Positions 12,975 to 21,855 of a stretch of DNA of 64,000 nt are shown here, in pieces. This stretch comes from Acinetobacter pittii (GTDB lineage Bacteria; Pseudomonadota; Gammaproteobacteria; Pseudomonadales; Moraxellaceae): the NCBI RefSeq assembly GCF_034064985.1, contig NZ_CP139249.1, positions 2,728,001-2,792,000 on the forward strand, given 5' to 3'. The notes under the pieces are model-generated. The model searched no databases. It saw only the letters and a program-made list of their open reading frames with translations, and had not been told where the DNA came from. Within the stretch, counting starts at the first letter, position 1. Each line of letters begins with the position of its first letter. Position numbers and translations under genes: made by a program.

Positions 12975-13962
12975 CACGAGCCGCCTCCCCAATATAAATT
13001 AAAAGTGAAAGAACAATCGCCAGACTAAAAAAGCCTGAAATTGCTAGCCATGGCGCATCTAAATTATTTTTACCTTGTAGCAATAATTCACCTAAAGAGG
13101 CAGCATCTGGCGGCAGACCATAACCTAAAAAATCAAGAGCAGTTAAAGCGCTAATGTTAGTTGTTAAAATAAAAGGTAACTGAGACAAACTCGAACTGAT
13201 CGCATTAGGCAAAATATGCCTAAAAATAATCGCGCGATCGGTCACTCCCAAAACTTGGGCTGCACGAACATAATCTAACTGGCGAGCTTTCAAAAATTCT
13301 GCTCTGACAATTCCCACCAAAATGGTCCAGCCAAAAAAGAGCATAATAAAAAATAGCCAATATACATTTGGAACAAACATGCTGACTAAAATCATGACCA
13401 TAAAAAGCATGGGTAAGCCATTCCAGACCTCAACCAAACGTTGTCCTAATAAATCTACCCAACCGCCATAGTAACCTTGAATGGCGCCTACAGTAATTCC
13501 AAATAAAGAGGAACAAAAGGTTAAAGCTAAACCAAAAAGTAACGATACTCTTAAGCCATAAAGAATGCGGGCAAAAACATCCCTTCCTTGATCATCTGTT
13601 CCCAACCAGTTTTGCTTGGAAGGCGGTGACGGCACAGGAACTGCCAAATCTAAATTGGGCGTTTGATATGAAAGCTGAATGAGGGGCCAAACTGCCCATC
13701 CTTTAGCCTCAATAAGCGATTGTACGGCGGGGTCTTTATAATCAGCTTCTGTTTCAAACACTCCACCAAACGTCGTTTCCGGATATGTTTTAAACACTGG
13801 CAAATAGTAAGAATCTTCATACTTCACTAACAATGGTTTATCGTTAGCAATCAACTCCGCGGCTAATGACAAAAGCAAAATTAGACTAAATAAAATAAAG
13901 CTGGCCCAGCCCAATTTATGCTGTCTAAAACGCTGTAATCGTGTCCGCACAATCAAGGACAT
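12952..13962 (-). CDS. yejE: Peptide ABC importer permease (YejE-like)
   Basis: Inner-membrane permease subunit, 336 aa, with an N-terminal span (about 18-38), a periplasmic stretch, and five more hydrophobic segments. The N-terminal loop contains the OppC-type NWLGTDDQGRDVFARILYG signature, and the EAA-type cytoplasmic loop is seen as AAQVLGVTDRAIIFRHILPNA. Partner of YejB; together they form the channel. The stop of yejB and the start of yejE share one base (13962), and yejE overlaps yejF, so the operon is tightly coupled. Confidence 0.92.
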   Translation of the reverse strand: MSLIVRTRLQRFRQHKLGWASFILFSLILLLSLAAELIANDKPLLVKYEDSYYLPVFKTYPETTFGGVFETEADYKDPAVQSLIEAKGWAVWPLIQLSYQTPNLDLAVPVPSPPSKQNWLGTDDQGRDVFARILYGLRVSLLFGLALTFCSSLFGITVGAIQGYYGGWVDLLGQRLVEVWNGLPMLFMVMILVSMFVPNVYWLFFIMLFFGWTILVGIVRAEFLKARQLDYVRAAQVLGVTDRAIIFRHILPNAISSSLSQLPFILTTNISALTALDFLGYGLPPDAASLGELLLQGKNNLDAPWLAISGFFSLAIVLSLLIYIGEAARDAFDPRK

Positions 13963-15014
13963 TATTTGCCTCCTTGTGCATCAAAGTGAATTCGGGGATC
14001 AATCCACTGGTACAACACATCACATATGAGACGTAAAATTAGGCTAAATAAAGTAAAGAAAAATAAAACCCCAAAAATAACTGGATAGTCACGCTGGACA
14101 ATTGCTTCAAAGCCCAACAAGCCCACCCCATCTAAATGAAAAATAATTTCTACAAACAGATTACCCACAAAGAAAATACCCGCTAACACTTCTGGCAAGC
14201 CTGCGAGCACAACTAAAATAGCATTACGAAATACATGTTTATATAAAACTTGTTGGCTGTTTAAACCTTTTGCATAGGCTGACAAAACGTAGGGTTTATT
14301 GAGTTCTTCTAAAAATGAGTATTTAGTTAAATAAGTTAAACTGGCAAAACCGCCTAATACCATGGTAATCAGTGGCAAACTCATATGCCATAAATAATCG
14401 GTAACTTTGCCCCAAAGACTAAGTTGATGGAAGTTATCTGATACTAAATTTTGTAAGGGAAACCATTGAAAATAAGAGCCACCCGCAAAAAAAACAACTA
14501 ATAAAATGGCAAATACAAAACTTGGTACAGCATATCCCACCACAAGAACTAACGAAGTGGACCGATCAAACCACGAACCTTGTTGTCTTGCCTTTTTAAT
14601 TCCCAGTGGAATAGAAATGAGATAAATGAGTAATGTACTCACCAGCCCAAGTGAAATGGAAACAGGCATTTTTTCCCACAACAATTGCACGACTGGTTTA
14701 TCTTTAAAGAAACTTTGTCCAAAATCTAAAGTTAAATAGCCTTTTAACATTAGAAAAAAACGTTCAGGGGCAGAACGATCAAAGCCGTACTGAGCCTTAA
14801 TTTGCTCAACCATTTCAGGGCTTAAACCTTGAGCACCTTGATAATAAGTTTCTGCACTTAATGCACGTCCAATTCCCAAATCGCTTTGTGCCTGATGTAT
14901 TGCTTGCTCAACTGGCCCACCCGGTGCAATTTGCACAACCACAAAGTTAATCAATAAAATGACAAACAATGTGGGAATCATTAAAAGAAGTCGCTTGAGA
15001 ATATATGAACCCAT
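13962..15014 (-). CDS. yejB: Peptide ABC importer permease (YejB-like)
   Basis: Inner-membrane permease subunit of the OppB/DppB class, 350 aa, with six predicted spans. It begins MGSYILKRLLLMIPTLF as usual for OppB-type proteins. The EAA loop appears as AYAKGLNSQQVLYKHVFRNA. The periplasmic insert after the first span contains GGPVEQAIHQ and QYGFDRSAPERFF, a region characteristic of YejB rather than short DppB. The gap to yejA is 31 bp with no terminator, so it belongs to the same transcript. Confidence 0.92.
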   Translation of the reverse strand: MGSYILKRLLLMIPTLFVILLINFVVVQIAPGGPVEQAIHQAQSDLGIGRALSAETYYQGAQGLSPEMVEQIKAQYGFDRSAPERFFLMLKGYLTLDFGQSFFKDKPVVQLLWEKMPVSISLGLVSTLLIYLISIPLGIKKARQQGSWFDRSTSLVLVVGYAVPSFVFAILLVVFFAGGSYFQWFPLQNLVSDNFHQLSLWGKVTDYLWHMSLPLITMVLGGFASLTYLTKYSFLEELNKPYVLSAYAKGLNSQQVLYKHVFRNAILVVLAGLPEVLAGIFFVGNLFVEIIFHLDGVGLLGFEAIVQRDYPVIFGVLFFFTLFSLILRLICDVLYQWIDPRIHFDAQGGK

Positions 15015-15045
15015 ATAACAGGATTTCCTTTATGGCAGGTGCTTT

Positions 15046-16881
15046 TTATTGTTGATGTAAATATTTGGCAACTGTTTTGGCTTTGTTTACATCACTCCAC
15101 CAATATTCTATCCCAGAAGAAAGTGCTGGTTTAACTTTAGGTTGTTGATACATATTCCAATAAGCATACCAGTTTTCACCTTTACCATAGGTCGGAATTT
15201 GATAATAACCAGCTCTAAGCAATCGATCGAGAATGCGAGTATAAATAATCTGTTGTTCACGGCTTTTACTTGCAACGAGTTTTGAAATCACTTGATCAAT
15301 TACGGGGTTGCGAATCCCTGCATAATTATAATTTCCATCTTGCGCTGCGGCGATACTCCCCCAAAACTGAGTTTGTTCATTGCCCGGGTTGAGAGATTGC
15401 GGCAGATTCATTGTGGTCATATCAAAATCATAACGACGAGTCCTTTCTAAATATTGCGGAGCATCGATCTGACGCAAATTAACTGCAATACCTAACTTTT
15501 TTAGGTTACGAATAAAAGGTAAAAGTGTTCGTTGTTTACCATCTTGCTGAATTAAGAACTCAAGCTGAACTTTTTTGCCTTCTGGCGTAAATAATCGCCC
15601 TTCTTTAACTTTATAACCCGCCTGTATGAGTAATTGCCGTGCAGTTAACAAGTTCTGACGGTTGAACCCACTTGCATCCGACACTGGATATTTCCAGTCG
15701 GCTAAAACACCTTGTTGCATGAGTGGAGATAACTTAGGTAATAACGGTTTTAACAACTCTAATTCAGTTTTTGAAGGTCGACCTGTTGCTGCTAATTCAC
15801 TATTTTCAAAATAACTTTGTAGGCGCTGATATTGGCCATAAAACAAAGCTTTATTCTGCCATTCAAAGTCATAGGCATAGGTTAAAGCTTGTCTAAAACG
15901 AATATCATTTAAAGGTTTTCGTCGCGTATTAAAAACATAGCTTTCAGTGGCGATAGGATTATGGTGACGAAACTTATATTGAGAAACCAACCCTGCTTTT
16001 ACAGCTGGAAAACGATAATCTGTTACCCATTTTTTAGGATTAGTTTCTTCATGCAAAGTGTATTGCCCAGATTTAAATCCTTCAAAAGCAATATCCCAAT
16101 TTCGATAATAAACATATCTCAAGCGGTCAAAATTATAACGTCCCTTATTAATAGGTAAATCTTTTGCCCAATAATTCGGGTTTCGTTTATAACTAATGCT
16201 TCTACCCGGATCGATTCGTTCAACTACATACGGTCCCGAACCAATAATCGGTTGTAGGGTAATTCGGCTAAAATCTCTTTTTTGCCAATCTGCTTTTGAA
16301 TAAATCGGTAAGGTTGCCAAAATGAATGGCATTTTAGGATTATGTGTAGACTTAAAACTAAACTTTACTTGATGAGTATTTATTACTTCTGTTTTAGCCA
16401 AATCGGCAAGGTACATTTGCAAACCTAAATTAGACTTAGTCTGATAGGCATCAAAACTAAATTTAACATCCGTCGCAGTGACTGGCTGTCCATTACTAAA
16501 ACGCGCTTTAGGGTTTAAATAGAAAGTAACAGACTGCGTTTTTTCTGGGTCATAACTCACTTTTTCTGCCAAAAGAGGATATAAAACTCCAACCTCATCT
16601 AACGACTGCGTCATTAAGGTATCAAAAAGATAATTAACGCCCTCAGTAGCATTCCCCTTACCATTCATACTATTGAGGTTATCAAAAGTTCCTTGAGCGG
16701 CCTGACTTAACAGGCCACCTTTAGGGGCATTCGGGTTTGCATATGGCATAGCCATCATTCCTAAATATTTAGGTTTGGAATGAATCGCTATATATGAAGT
16801 GGTTTGCTGTGCAGAAAAAACTGTATGTGAAACGACACTGAGCCCGACTAGCAGGCTCAGTTGAAAAGATGATTTATGCAT
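15046..16881 (-). CDS. yejA: Periplasmic oligopeptide-binding protein (YejA-like)
   Basis: Solute-binding subunit of the YejABEF importer. The 611-aa precursor has a signal peptide ending in HTVFSA (about residue 24) and a family 5 extracellular binding domain with PKGGLLSQAAQGTFDN and NPNYWAKDLPINKGRYNFD. Relatives import oligopeptides and microcin C in enterobacteria, and in alphaproteobacteria a Yej system takes up cell-wall muropeptides. Here the gene begins only 15 bp after mltD, with no terminator between, so a link to peptidoglycan breakdown products is a reasonable inference. The ligand cannot be read from sequence. Confidence 0.9.
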   Translation of the reverse strand: MHKSSFQLSLLVGLSVVSHTVFSAQQTTSYIAIHSKPKYLGMMAMPYANPNAPKGGLLSQAAQGTFDNLNSMNGKGNATEGVNYLFDTLMTQSLDEVGVLYPLLAEKVSYDPEKTQSVTFYLNPKARFSNGQPVTATDVKFSFDAYQTKSNLGLQMYLADLAKTEVINTHQVKFSFKSTHNPKMPFILATLPIYSKADWQKRDFSRITLQPIIGSGPYVVERIDPGRSISYKRNPNYWAKDLPINKGRYNFDRLRYVYYRNWDIAFEGFKSGQYTLHEETNPKKWVTDYRFPAVKAGLVSQYKFRHHNPIATESYVFNTRRKPLNDIRFRQALTYAYDFEWQNKALFYGQYQRLQSYFENSELAATGRPSKTELELLKPLLPKLSPLMQQGVLADWKYPVSDASGFNRQNLLTARQLLIQAGYKVKEGRLFTPEGKKVQLEFLIQQDGKQRTLLPFIRNLKKLGIAVNLRQIDAPQYLERTRRYDFDMTTMNLPQSLNPGNEQTQFWGSIAAAQDGNYNYAGIRNPVIDQVISKLVASKSREQQIIYTRILDRLLRAGYYQIPTYGKGENWYAYWNMYQQPKVKPALSSGIEYWWSDVNKAKTVAKYLHQQ

Positions 16882-16896
16882 AAATTGCTAATTATT

Positions 16897-19800
16897 TTAT
16901 AAATTAGGCACTTTAATCACATCACCAATGCGAAGCTGAGTAGAAGGTGTTAAATTATTTAGCTCAGCCAAAAAATTGGTTTCTAAACCATATTTGCTAG
17001 CAAGGCCAATTAATGTATCACCACGCTTCACTTTGTATTCCACAACAGTTTTTGGAATTACAATATTTTGGCCGCGCTGTAAATTAGCACTCGCTTTTAA
17101 TGCATTCATTTCAGCAAGTTCACGCACTGAAATGCCTGCACGGCTCGCAATACTATTTAATGACTCACCAGATTTCACAGTATATCTTTCAGTGTTTTTA
17201 CCAGCCGCAACTGTTTTAGTTGAAGACTTAGTATCTACTTTAGCTGTTTCTACTGTAGGTACATCACCTGTTAGCTTTAAACGTTGCCCGACACGAACGC
17301 TACTGGTACGTGAAAGACCATTTAATGAAGCAAGGTAGTCCAGCTGTAAATGGTAGCGGTTAGCGATATTACCTAAGCTATCACCGGACTTAACCGTATA
17401 AGTTTCTGGTGTTTCTTCTTTAGTATTTTTAGAAGATTTAGTTGGCGCTTCTTCAATCGTTCCTGTTAGTTTTAAGCGTTGACCAGCACGCAAACCAGCA
17501 GTGCGAGACAAACCGTTTAGGTCAGCTAAATAGCTAGTTTGCAAATTATATTTACTCGCAATCGCATTTAAGCTATCACCAGACTGTACAACGTATTGTT
17601 CAGGAACACTTAAGCCTGCCGGTACTTTTAACGTTTGACCAAGCTGTACATGGCTATTTGCTTTTAAGTTATTTAACTCGGCTAACTCAGCTAGACTAAT
17701 TTTTGATTTAGTTGCAATACTCGATAAAGTATCACCACGCTGTACTTTATAGCCTTCTGTTTTATAAGAAACACTTAACGTCGCTTTCTCAGATTTACTA
17801 GAAGTCTTAGTTTCAGCAACTTCATCTACAGTAATATCTTGTGTAGGCACATTAATTTTTTGGCCTACCAACAAATTACTGCCCGCCGTTAAACCTGGGG
17901 TTAACTCAGCAAGTTCCTGATTCGAGAGCGCATAACGATCTGCAATTAATTTCAGGTATTCACCACGCTTCACAGTATAGCTCTTAGTTGCTATACGTTT
18001 TGCACTTGCCTGAACAGCTTTTGGCTCGGCTTTAGCACTTGAGCGGCTATTCTTTGGTTCTTTTAACTGTAGTTTTTGCCCTACAAATAAGCCATCTGTC
18101 ACTGATAAATCGTTATATTCAGCCAATTGTCTTACTGACAAATTAAACTGATTCGCTACACCACTTAAGCTATCGTTAGCCTGAACGATATATACATCTG
18201 GTTTAGCTGTGCTTTTTGAAGTCGTTTGAGTTTCTTGTGGCTTAGCGTCATAAAGGTAAAGCGTTGAACCAACATATAACGTCTTTTCTGGATCAATCTG
18301 GTTCCACTTAGCAACATCGCGCCAGTTTACGCCGTTTTTCATCGCAATAACGGCTAAAGTATCACCAGGTTGTACTGTATAGGTACTACGTTTGCCTTTT
18401 GGCTGCACAACCACTACATCTGTATCTGTTTTAATATAAGGTTTGTCTTTATTGCGACGACCATCTTCAGAGTTAGCAACAGTCACGTCTTCAGCTAAAG
18501 TTTTTGGATATGCAAAACCTTTACTTACTTCTTTACCTTGTTGCTCTGCAACTGACTGGCTTGTTTGAATCGCAGTTAACTTAATTTTGCCGTCATAAGG
18601 ATCAACAATTTCTGTTCCTTGTGGTGCAATAGCTTTTAACTCAGCAACTACTTGGTCTTTTTCAGCCTGCGTTGGCTGTGGCTCTAAAGCTTGTTGAACT
18701 GTTTCTTTCTCACCTTCAGCTCGAACTGCCGCTAAAATCTTCTCACGCTCTGCAGCTGAGATTGGTGGCTCTGTCTTCACTTGCTTAATGTTTGCCGCTG
18801 GTGTCACAGCGACCGGAATACGTGGAGCACTCGGGACATCAGCCGAAGCTGCAAACGCGGCTAAAGCATCAGACCCGCGAGGTGTTGAAGTTTTTACCGT
18901 ACTAGAGCTGCTCGTTGTTTTAGTAGGTGTTGACGGCTTAACTGGTTGAACCTGATTTGCAGGTGTTGTCTTAATTGTTACCGAAGTTGAAGCACTTGCA
19001 TCTGGTTTAGATGGTGAAGTCGCATTTGCCCACCAACCTGAACCACCACCCGATTTAAGACGTTTTAATTTATTGTCAATTGAAGGGCTTAAATCTGCTG
19101 GAATCAAGATACGCATTGGACTTGCAGGGTCCACCATTTCACCACGATATCCTGGGTTTAATGCATAGAGTTCCGAACGGCTTAATCCAGCTACAGAAGC
19201 AATTTCGCTTAAAGATAAAGGTGCAGATAAAGTCACTTCACGGAAATGGGGTCTATTTGCAATTGGTGGTAAAGAAATACCGTAAGCTTTTGGGTTTTTA
19301 ATAATTTGGGCAACAGCCAAGAAACGCGGAACATAGTTCATGGTTTCCTGAGGTAATTTTAAAGACCAATAATCAGTTGGTAGTCCAGCTGCCTGATTTC
19401 GGTTAATCGCCTGTTGAATACGTCCAGGACCTGCGTTATAGGCTGCTAAAGCGAGTTCCCAAGAACCGAATTGGTTATATAAGCTTCCTAAAAATTCATA
19501 CGCTGCACGGGTCGACTCAACAACATCTCGACGACCATCATACGTACCTGTTTGCTTTAAACCATAAATACGACCAGTACTCGGAATAAATTGCCATAGA
19601 CCTGCTGCGGCTGCACTACTTGTTGCAGCTGGGTCATATGAACTTTCAATTACAGGTAATAATGCAAGTTCTGTCGGCAATCCGCGGCGTTCAGCTTCTT
19701 TAACTGTATGATATAAATAACGACTTGCGCGGGCACTTAAACGATCAAGGTAAGGCTGACGAGAAATAAACCAACTACGCTGAGCTTCAATACGTGAATC

Positions 19801-20112
19801 CCAATGGTTCAGATCCATTTTGAAACCCACAGACATACGCTTCCAGACATCACCGTGCTTTAAAATAAGCAGACGGTCACCCTCTACAGCACGCATATCA
19901 GTTGCTGAAAGTAAGTCTTCCAATGAATCAAGGCTACTCGCATCTAAATAACCTGCACCACTGACCTGTTTTGATTTTGAGGTTTTTGCAGATTGCGGAG
20001 TCGATGAACAGCCTGTTGTAATACCCAACGCAGCTAACGCAGAGCTAAGTACGGTAATTTTGAACAATGATGCTGCAGATGGCTGCCACACAAATGTGGT
20101 TGGTTTATACAT
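16897..20112 (-). CDS. mltD: Membrane-bound lytic murein transglycosylase D with eight LysM repeats
   Basis: Cleaves peptidoglycan glycan strands, releasing 1,6-anhydro-muropeptides. The 1071-aa lipoprotein has lipobox GITTGC (Cys35) and an SLT domain of about residues 130-270 with the catalytic Glu in LLPVIESSYDP (Glu156) and GLWQFIPSTGRIYG. A long Ser/Thr/Pro- and Ala-rich linker follows (about 390-580). The C-terminus holds eight LysM repeats, each starting with Y-x-V-x-x-G/N-D/E and ending in VGQxLxL-type motifs. A degenerate ninth LysM-like stretch follows the SLT domain. E. coli MltD (452 aa) has two LysM, so this protein is more than twice as long. Start chosen at 20112 (MYKPTTF) with GGAAG upstream; the open frame extends to 20208 without a lipoprotein-like N-terminus. 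It sits just upstream of yejABEF on the same strand. Confidence 0.9.
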   Translation of the reverse strand: MYKPTTFVWQPSAASLFKITVLSSALAALGITTGCSSTPQSAKTSKSKQVSGAGYLDASSLDSLEDLLSATDMRAVEGDRLLILKHGDVWKRMSVGFKMDLNHWDSRIEAQRSWFISRQPYLDRLSARASRYLYHTVKEAERRGLPTELALLPVIESSYDPAATSSAAAAGLWQFIPSTGRIYGLKQTGTYDGRRDVVESTRAAYEFLGSLYNQFGSWELALAAYNAGPGRIQQAINRNQAAGLPTDYWSLKLPQETMNYVPRFLAVAQIIKNPKAYGISLPPIANRPHFREVTLSAPLSLSEIASVAGLSRSELYALNPGYRGEMVDPASPMRILIPADLSPSIDNKLKRLKSGGGSGWWANATSPSKPDASASTSVTIKTTPANQVQPVKPSTPTKTTSSSSTVKTSTPRGSDALAAFAASADVPSAPRIPVAVTPAANIKQVKTEPPISAAEREKILAAVRAEGEKETVQQALEPQPTQAEKDQVVAELKAIAPQGTEIVDPYDGKIKLTAIQTSQSVAEQQGKEVSKGFAYPKTLAEDVTVANSEDGRRNKDKPYIKTDTDVVVVQPKGKRSTYTVQPGDTLAVIAMKNGVNWRDVAKWNQIDPEKTLYVGSTLYLYDAKPQETQTTSKSTAKPDVYIVQANDSLSGVANQFNLSVRQLAEYNDLSVTDGLFVGQKLQLKEPKNSRSSAKAEPKAVQASAKRIATKSYTVKRGEYLKLIADRYALSNQELAELTPGLTAGSNLLVGQKINVPTQDITVDEVAETKTSSKSEKATLSVSYKTEGYKVQRGDTLSSIATKSKISLAELAELNNLKANSHVQLGQTLKVPAGLSVPEQYVVQSGDSLNAIASKYNLQTSYLADLNGLSRTAGLRAGQRLKLTGTIEEAPTKSSKNTKEETPETYTVKSGDSLGNIANRYHLQLDYLASLNGLSRTSSVRVGQRLKLTGDVPTVETAKVDTKSSTKTVAAGKNTERYTVKSGESLNSIASRAGISVRELAEMNALKASANLQRGQNIVIPKTVVEYKVKRGDTLIGLASKYGLETNFLAELNNLTPSTQLRIGDVIKVPNL

Positions 20113-20345
20113 AAAAACTTCCAAACAACTCGCGTAATATTTTTTTGGGGTCTGCCCACAAACCCTGGGTCTTCGATGCCATTGTAGTAAAGCATGCAAG
20201 ATAGACAAGGCAATAATTTAATGTCATTTGCACGGAAATGTTACAAGAAATTAAAAAAACCTTGCTTTGATACGATGGAACCGAACTTTTTGCGTATACA
20301 ATACACCATATTCAGTTCTTTTTCTTTTAGTTTAGGTTTCGATTT

Positions 20346-21725
20346 ATGTCTCAAACAATCACACTGTATGTTGATGGTGCATGTCGTGGCAATCCGGGTT
20401 TAGGTGGTTGGGGCGCATATGTCATTACTGAGCAGGGTGAACATAAATTATTTGGCGGTGAACCTGATACGACCAATAACCGTATGGAACTTACTGCTGC
20501 CATTGAAGGTGTTTCATTTTGCCCAGCCGATGCACATTTGATTATCTGGACAGATTCAAATTATGTGAAGCAAGGTATTACTGAGTGGATTCATGGCTGG
20601 AAAAAGAAAAACTGGAAAGATGTAAAAAATCCTGACCTTTGGCAGAAATTAGATGCTGTCTGTGCAGGTAGAAATATTGAGTGGAACTGGATTAAAGGCC
20701 ATGCAGGACACCCTGGCAATGAAATGGCAGACCAGCTGGCGAATTTAGGTGCAGACAAAACTGCTAAAGAACTCAAGCAACCACAGTCGACTACTGTACC
20801 GCAAGATATAAAAAAGCCTGAACAGGACTGGTTACTAGATGACCCTTTCGGATTTGATATGGCAGAAGCAACTGAAGAAGAAAATATTCATCTTGAAGTA
20901 AATGAAGAAGTTGAGATGATTATTGAAGATGAAAAAGTTATTGAAGTTGAAAGTGCTGAACAAGAAAGTAAGCAGCCAACCAAAAATCTTCATCCTCAAA
21001 TCGTTGTGACCGAAGCCAAATTAAAATTACAGGGTCCTCGACAACTGATTCTCGATACGGAAACCACTGGTTTTTATTTCCAAGATGGCGACCGCATTAT
21101 TGAAGTGGGTGCGATTGAGATGATTAACCGTAAGCTTACGGGTAGCTCGATTCATATTTATATTAACCCACAAAAACCAGTGGGAGACTCAGAAAACATC
21201 CACGGTATCAGTGATGATTTCTTAAAAGATAAACCGCTCTATGCGGATATTGCTGACACCTTATTTGACTATCTTAAAGGTGCAGAGATTATTGCCCATA
21301 ACGCGACCTTCGATATGAACTTCCTTGATATGGAGTTTAAGCGCGTAGGACTTCCTGCACTTTCTGAAGTATGTGAGGTAACAGATACTTTAGCTTTAGC
21401 GAAAAACAAACATCCGGGACAAAAAAACTCCCTTGATGCGCTTGTAAGACGTTATGAAATTCCAGCACGTGACCGTACTTTCCATGGCGCATTACTCGAT
21501 GCTGAAATTCTTGCTGATGTTTACTTGGCAATGACTGGTGGTCAGGTTTCTTTTGATATAGATGCCTTATCTCAGAGTGAAAATAGCCAGCAAACAACCA
21601 ATAGAAGCAGAGTTCAAATTGACCTCCCTGTAATTTACCCTTCAGATGAAGAGTTAAATATACATGAGACTTGGGTCAAAGAATATGAGGAAAAACACGG
21701 AGAACCTTGCCTTTTTGCAAAATAA
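20346..21725 (+). CDS. rnhA-dnaQ: Fused ribonuclease HI and DNA polymerase III epsilon (proofreading exonuclease)
   Basis: One uninterrupted 459-aa frame joins two replication enzymes. Residues 1-145 are RNase HI with the catalytic set Asp10 (YVDGACRGNPG), Glu48 (NRMELTA), Asp70 (WTDSNYV) and Asp129 (GNEMADQLA). An acidic linker of about 80 residues (150-228) rich in Glu follows. Residues 232-400 are the epsilon exonuclease: DTETTGF (Asp237, Glu239), AHNATFD (Asp323) and FHGALLD (His380, Asp385). GGQVSFDI near 400 corresponds to the beta-clamp contact of epsilon, and a further tail follows to residue 459. In E. coli the two genes are adjacent and divergent, so here they are fused head to tail. 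Cleavage of the linker in vivo is possible. Confidence 0.95.
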   Translation: MSQTITLYVDGACRGNPGLGGWGAYVITEQGEHKLFGGEPDTTNNRMELTAAIEGVSFCPADAHLIIWTDSNYVKQGITEWIHGWKKKNWKDVKNPDLWQKLDAVCAGRNIEWNWIKGHAGHPGNEMADQLANLGADKTAKELKQPQSTTVPQDIKKPEQDWLLDDPFGFDMAEATEEENIHLEVNEEVEMIIEDEKVIEVESAEQESKQPTKNLHPQIVVTEAKLKLQGPRQLILDTETTGFYFQDGDRIIEVGAIEMINRKLTGSSIHIYINPQKPVGDSENIHGISDDFLKDKPLYADIADTLFDYLKGAEIIAHNATFDMNFLDMEFKRVGLPALSEVCEVTDTLALAKNKHPGQKNSLDALVRRYEIPARDRTFHGALLDAEILADVYLAMTGGQVSFDIDALSQSENSQQTTNRSRVQIDLPVIYPSDEELNIHETWVKEYEEKHGEPCLFAK

Positions 21726-21855
21726 ATTTTTGATTCTTTAGTGTTTTTAGCTTTTCCCCTTTGTAAGTTAAGTTATATTAGTCGCATAGATTTTTAGCTC
21801 AAATTATTGAGCACTACGAATATAACAATTGATTTTTTTGCAAAGGGGAACGTTT

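Noticed and set aside
17000..18400. Repeated DNA segments of about 150-200 bp spacing
   Set aside because: They encode the LysM repeats of MltD in frame; not a CRISPR array or mobile repeat.
20194..20403. 69-codon open frame overlapping the start of rnhA-dnaQ
   Set aside because: Out of frame with the fusion gene, low-complexity Phe/Ser content, covers the rnhA promoter region.
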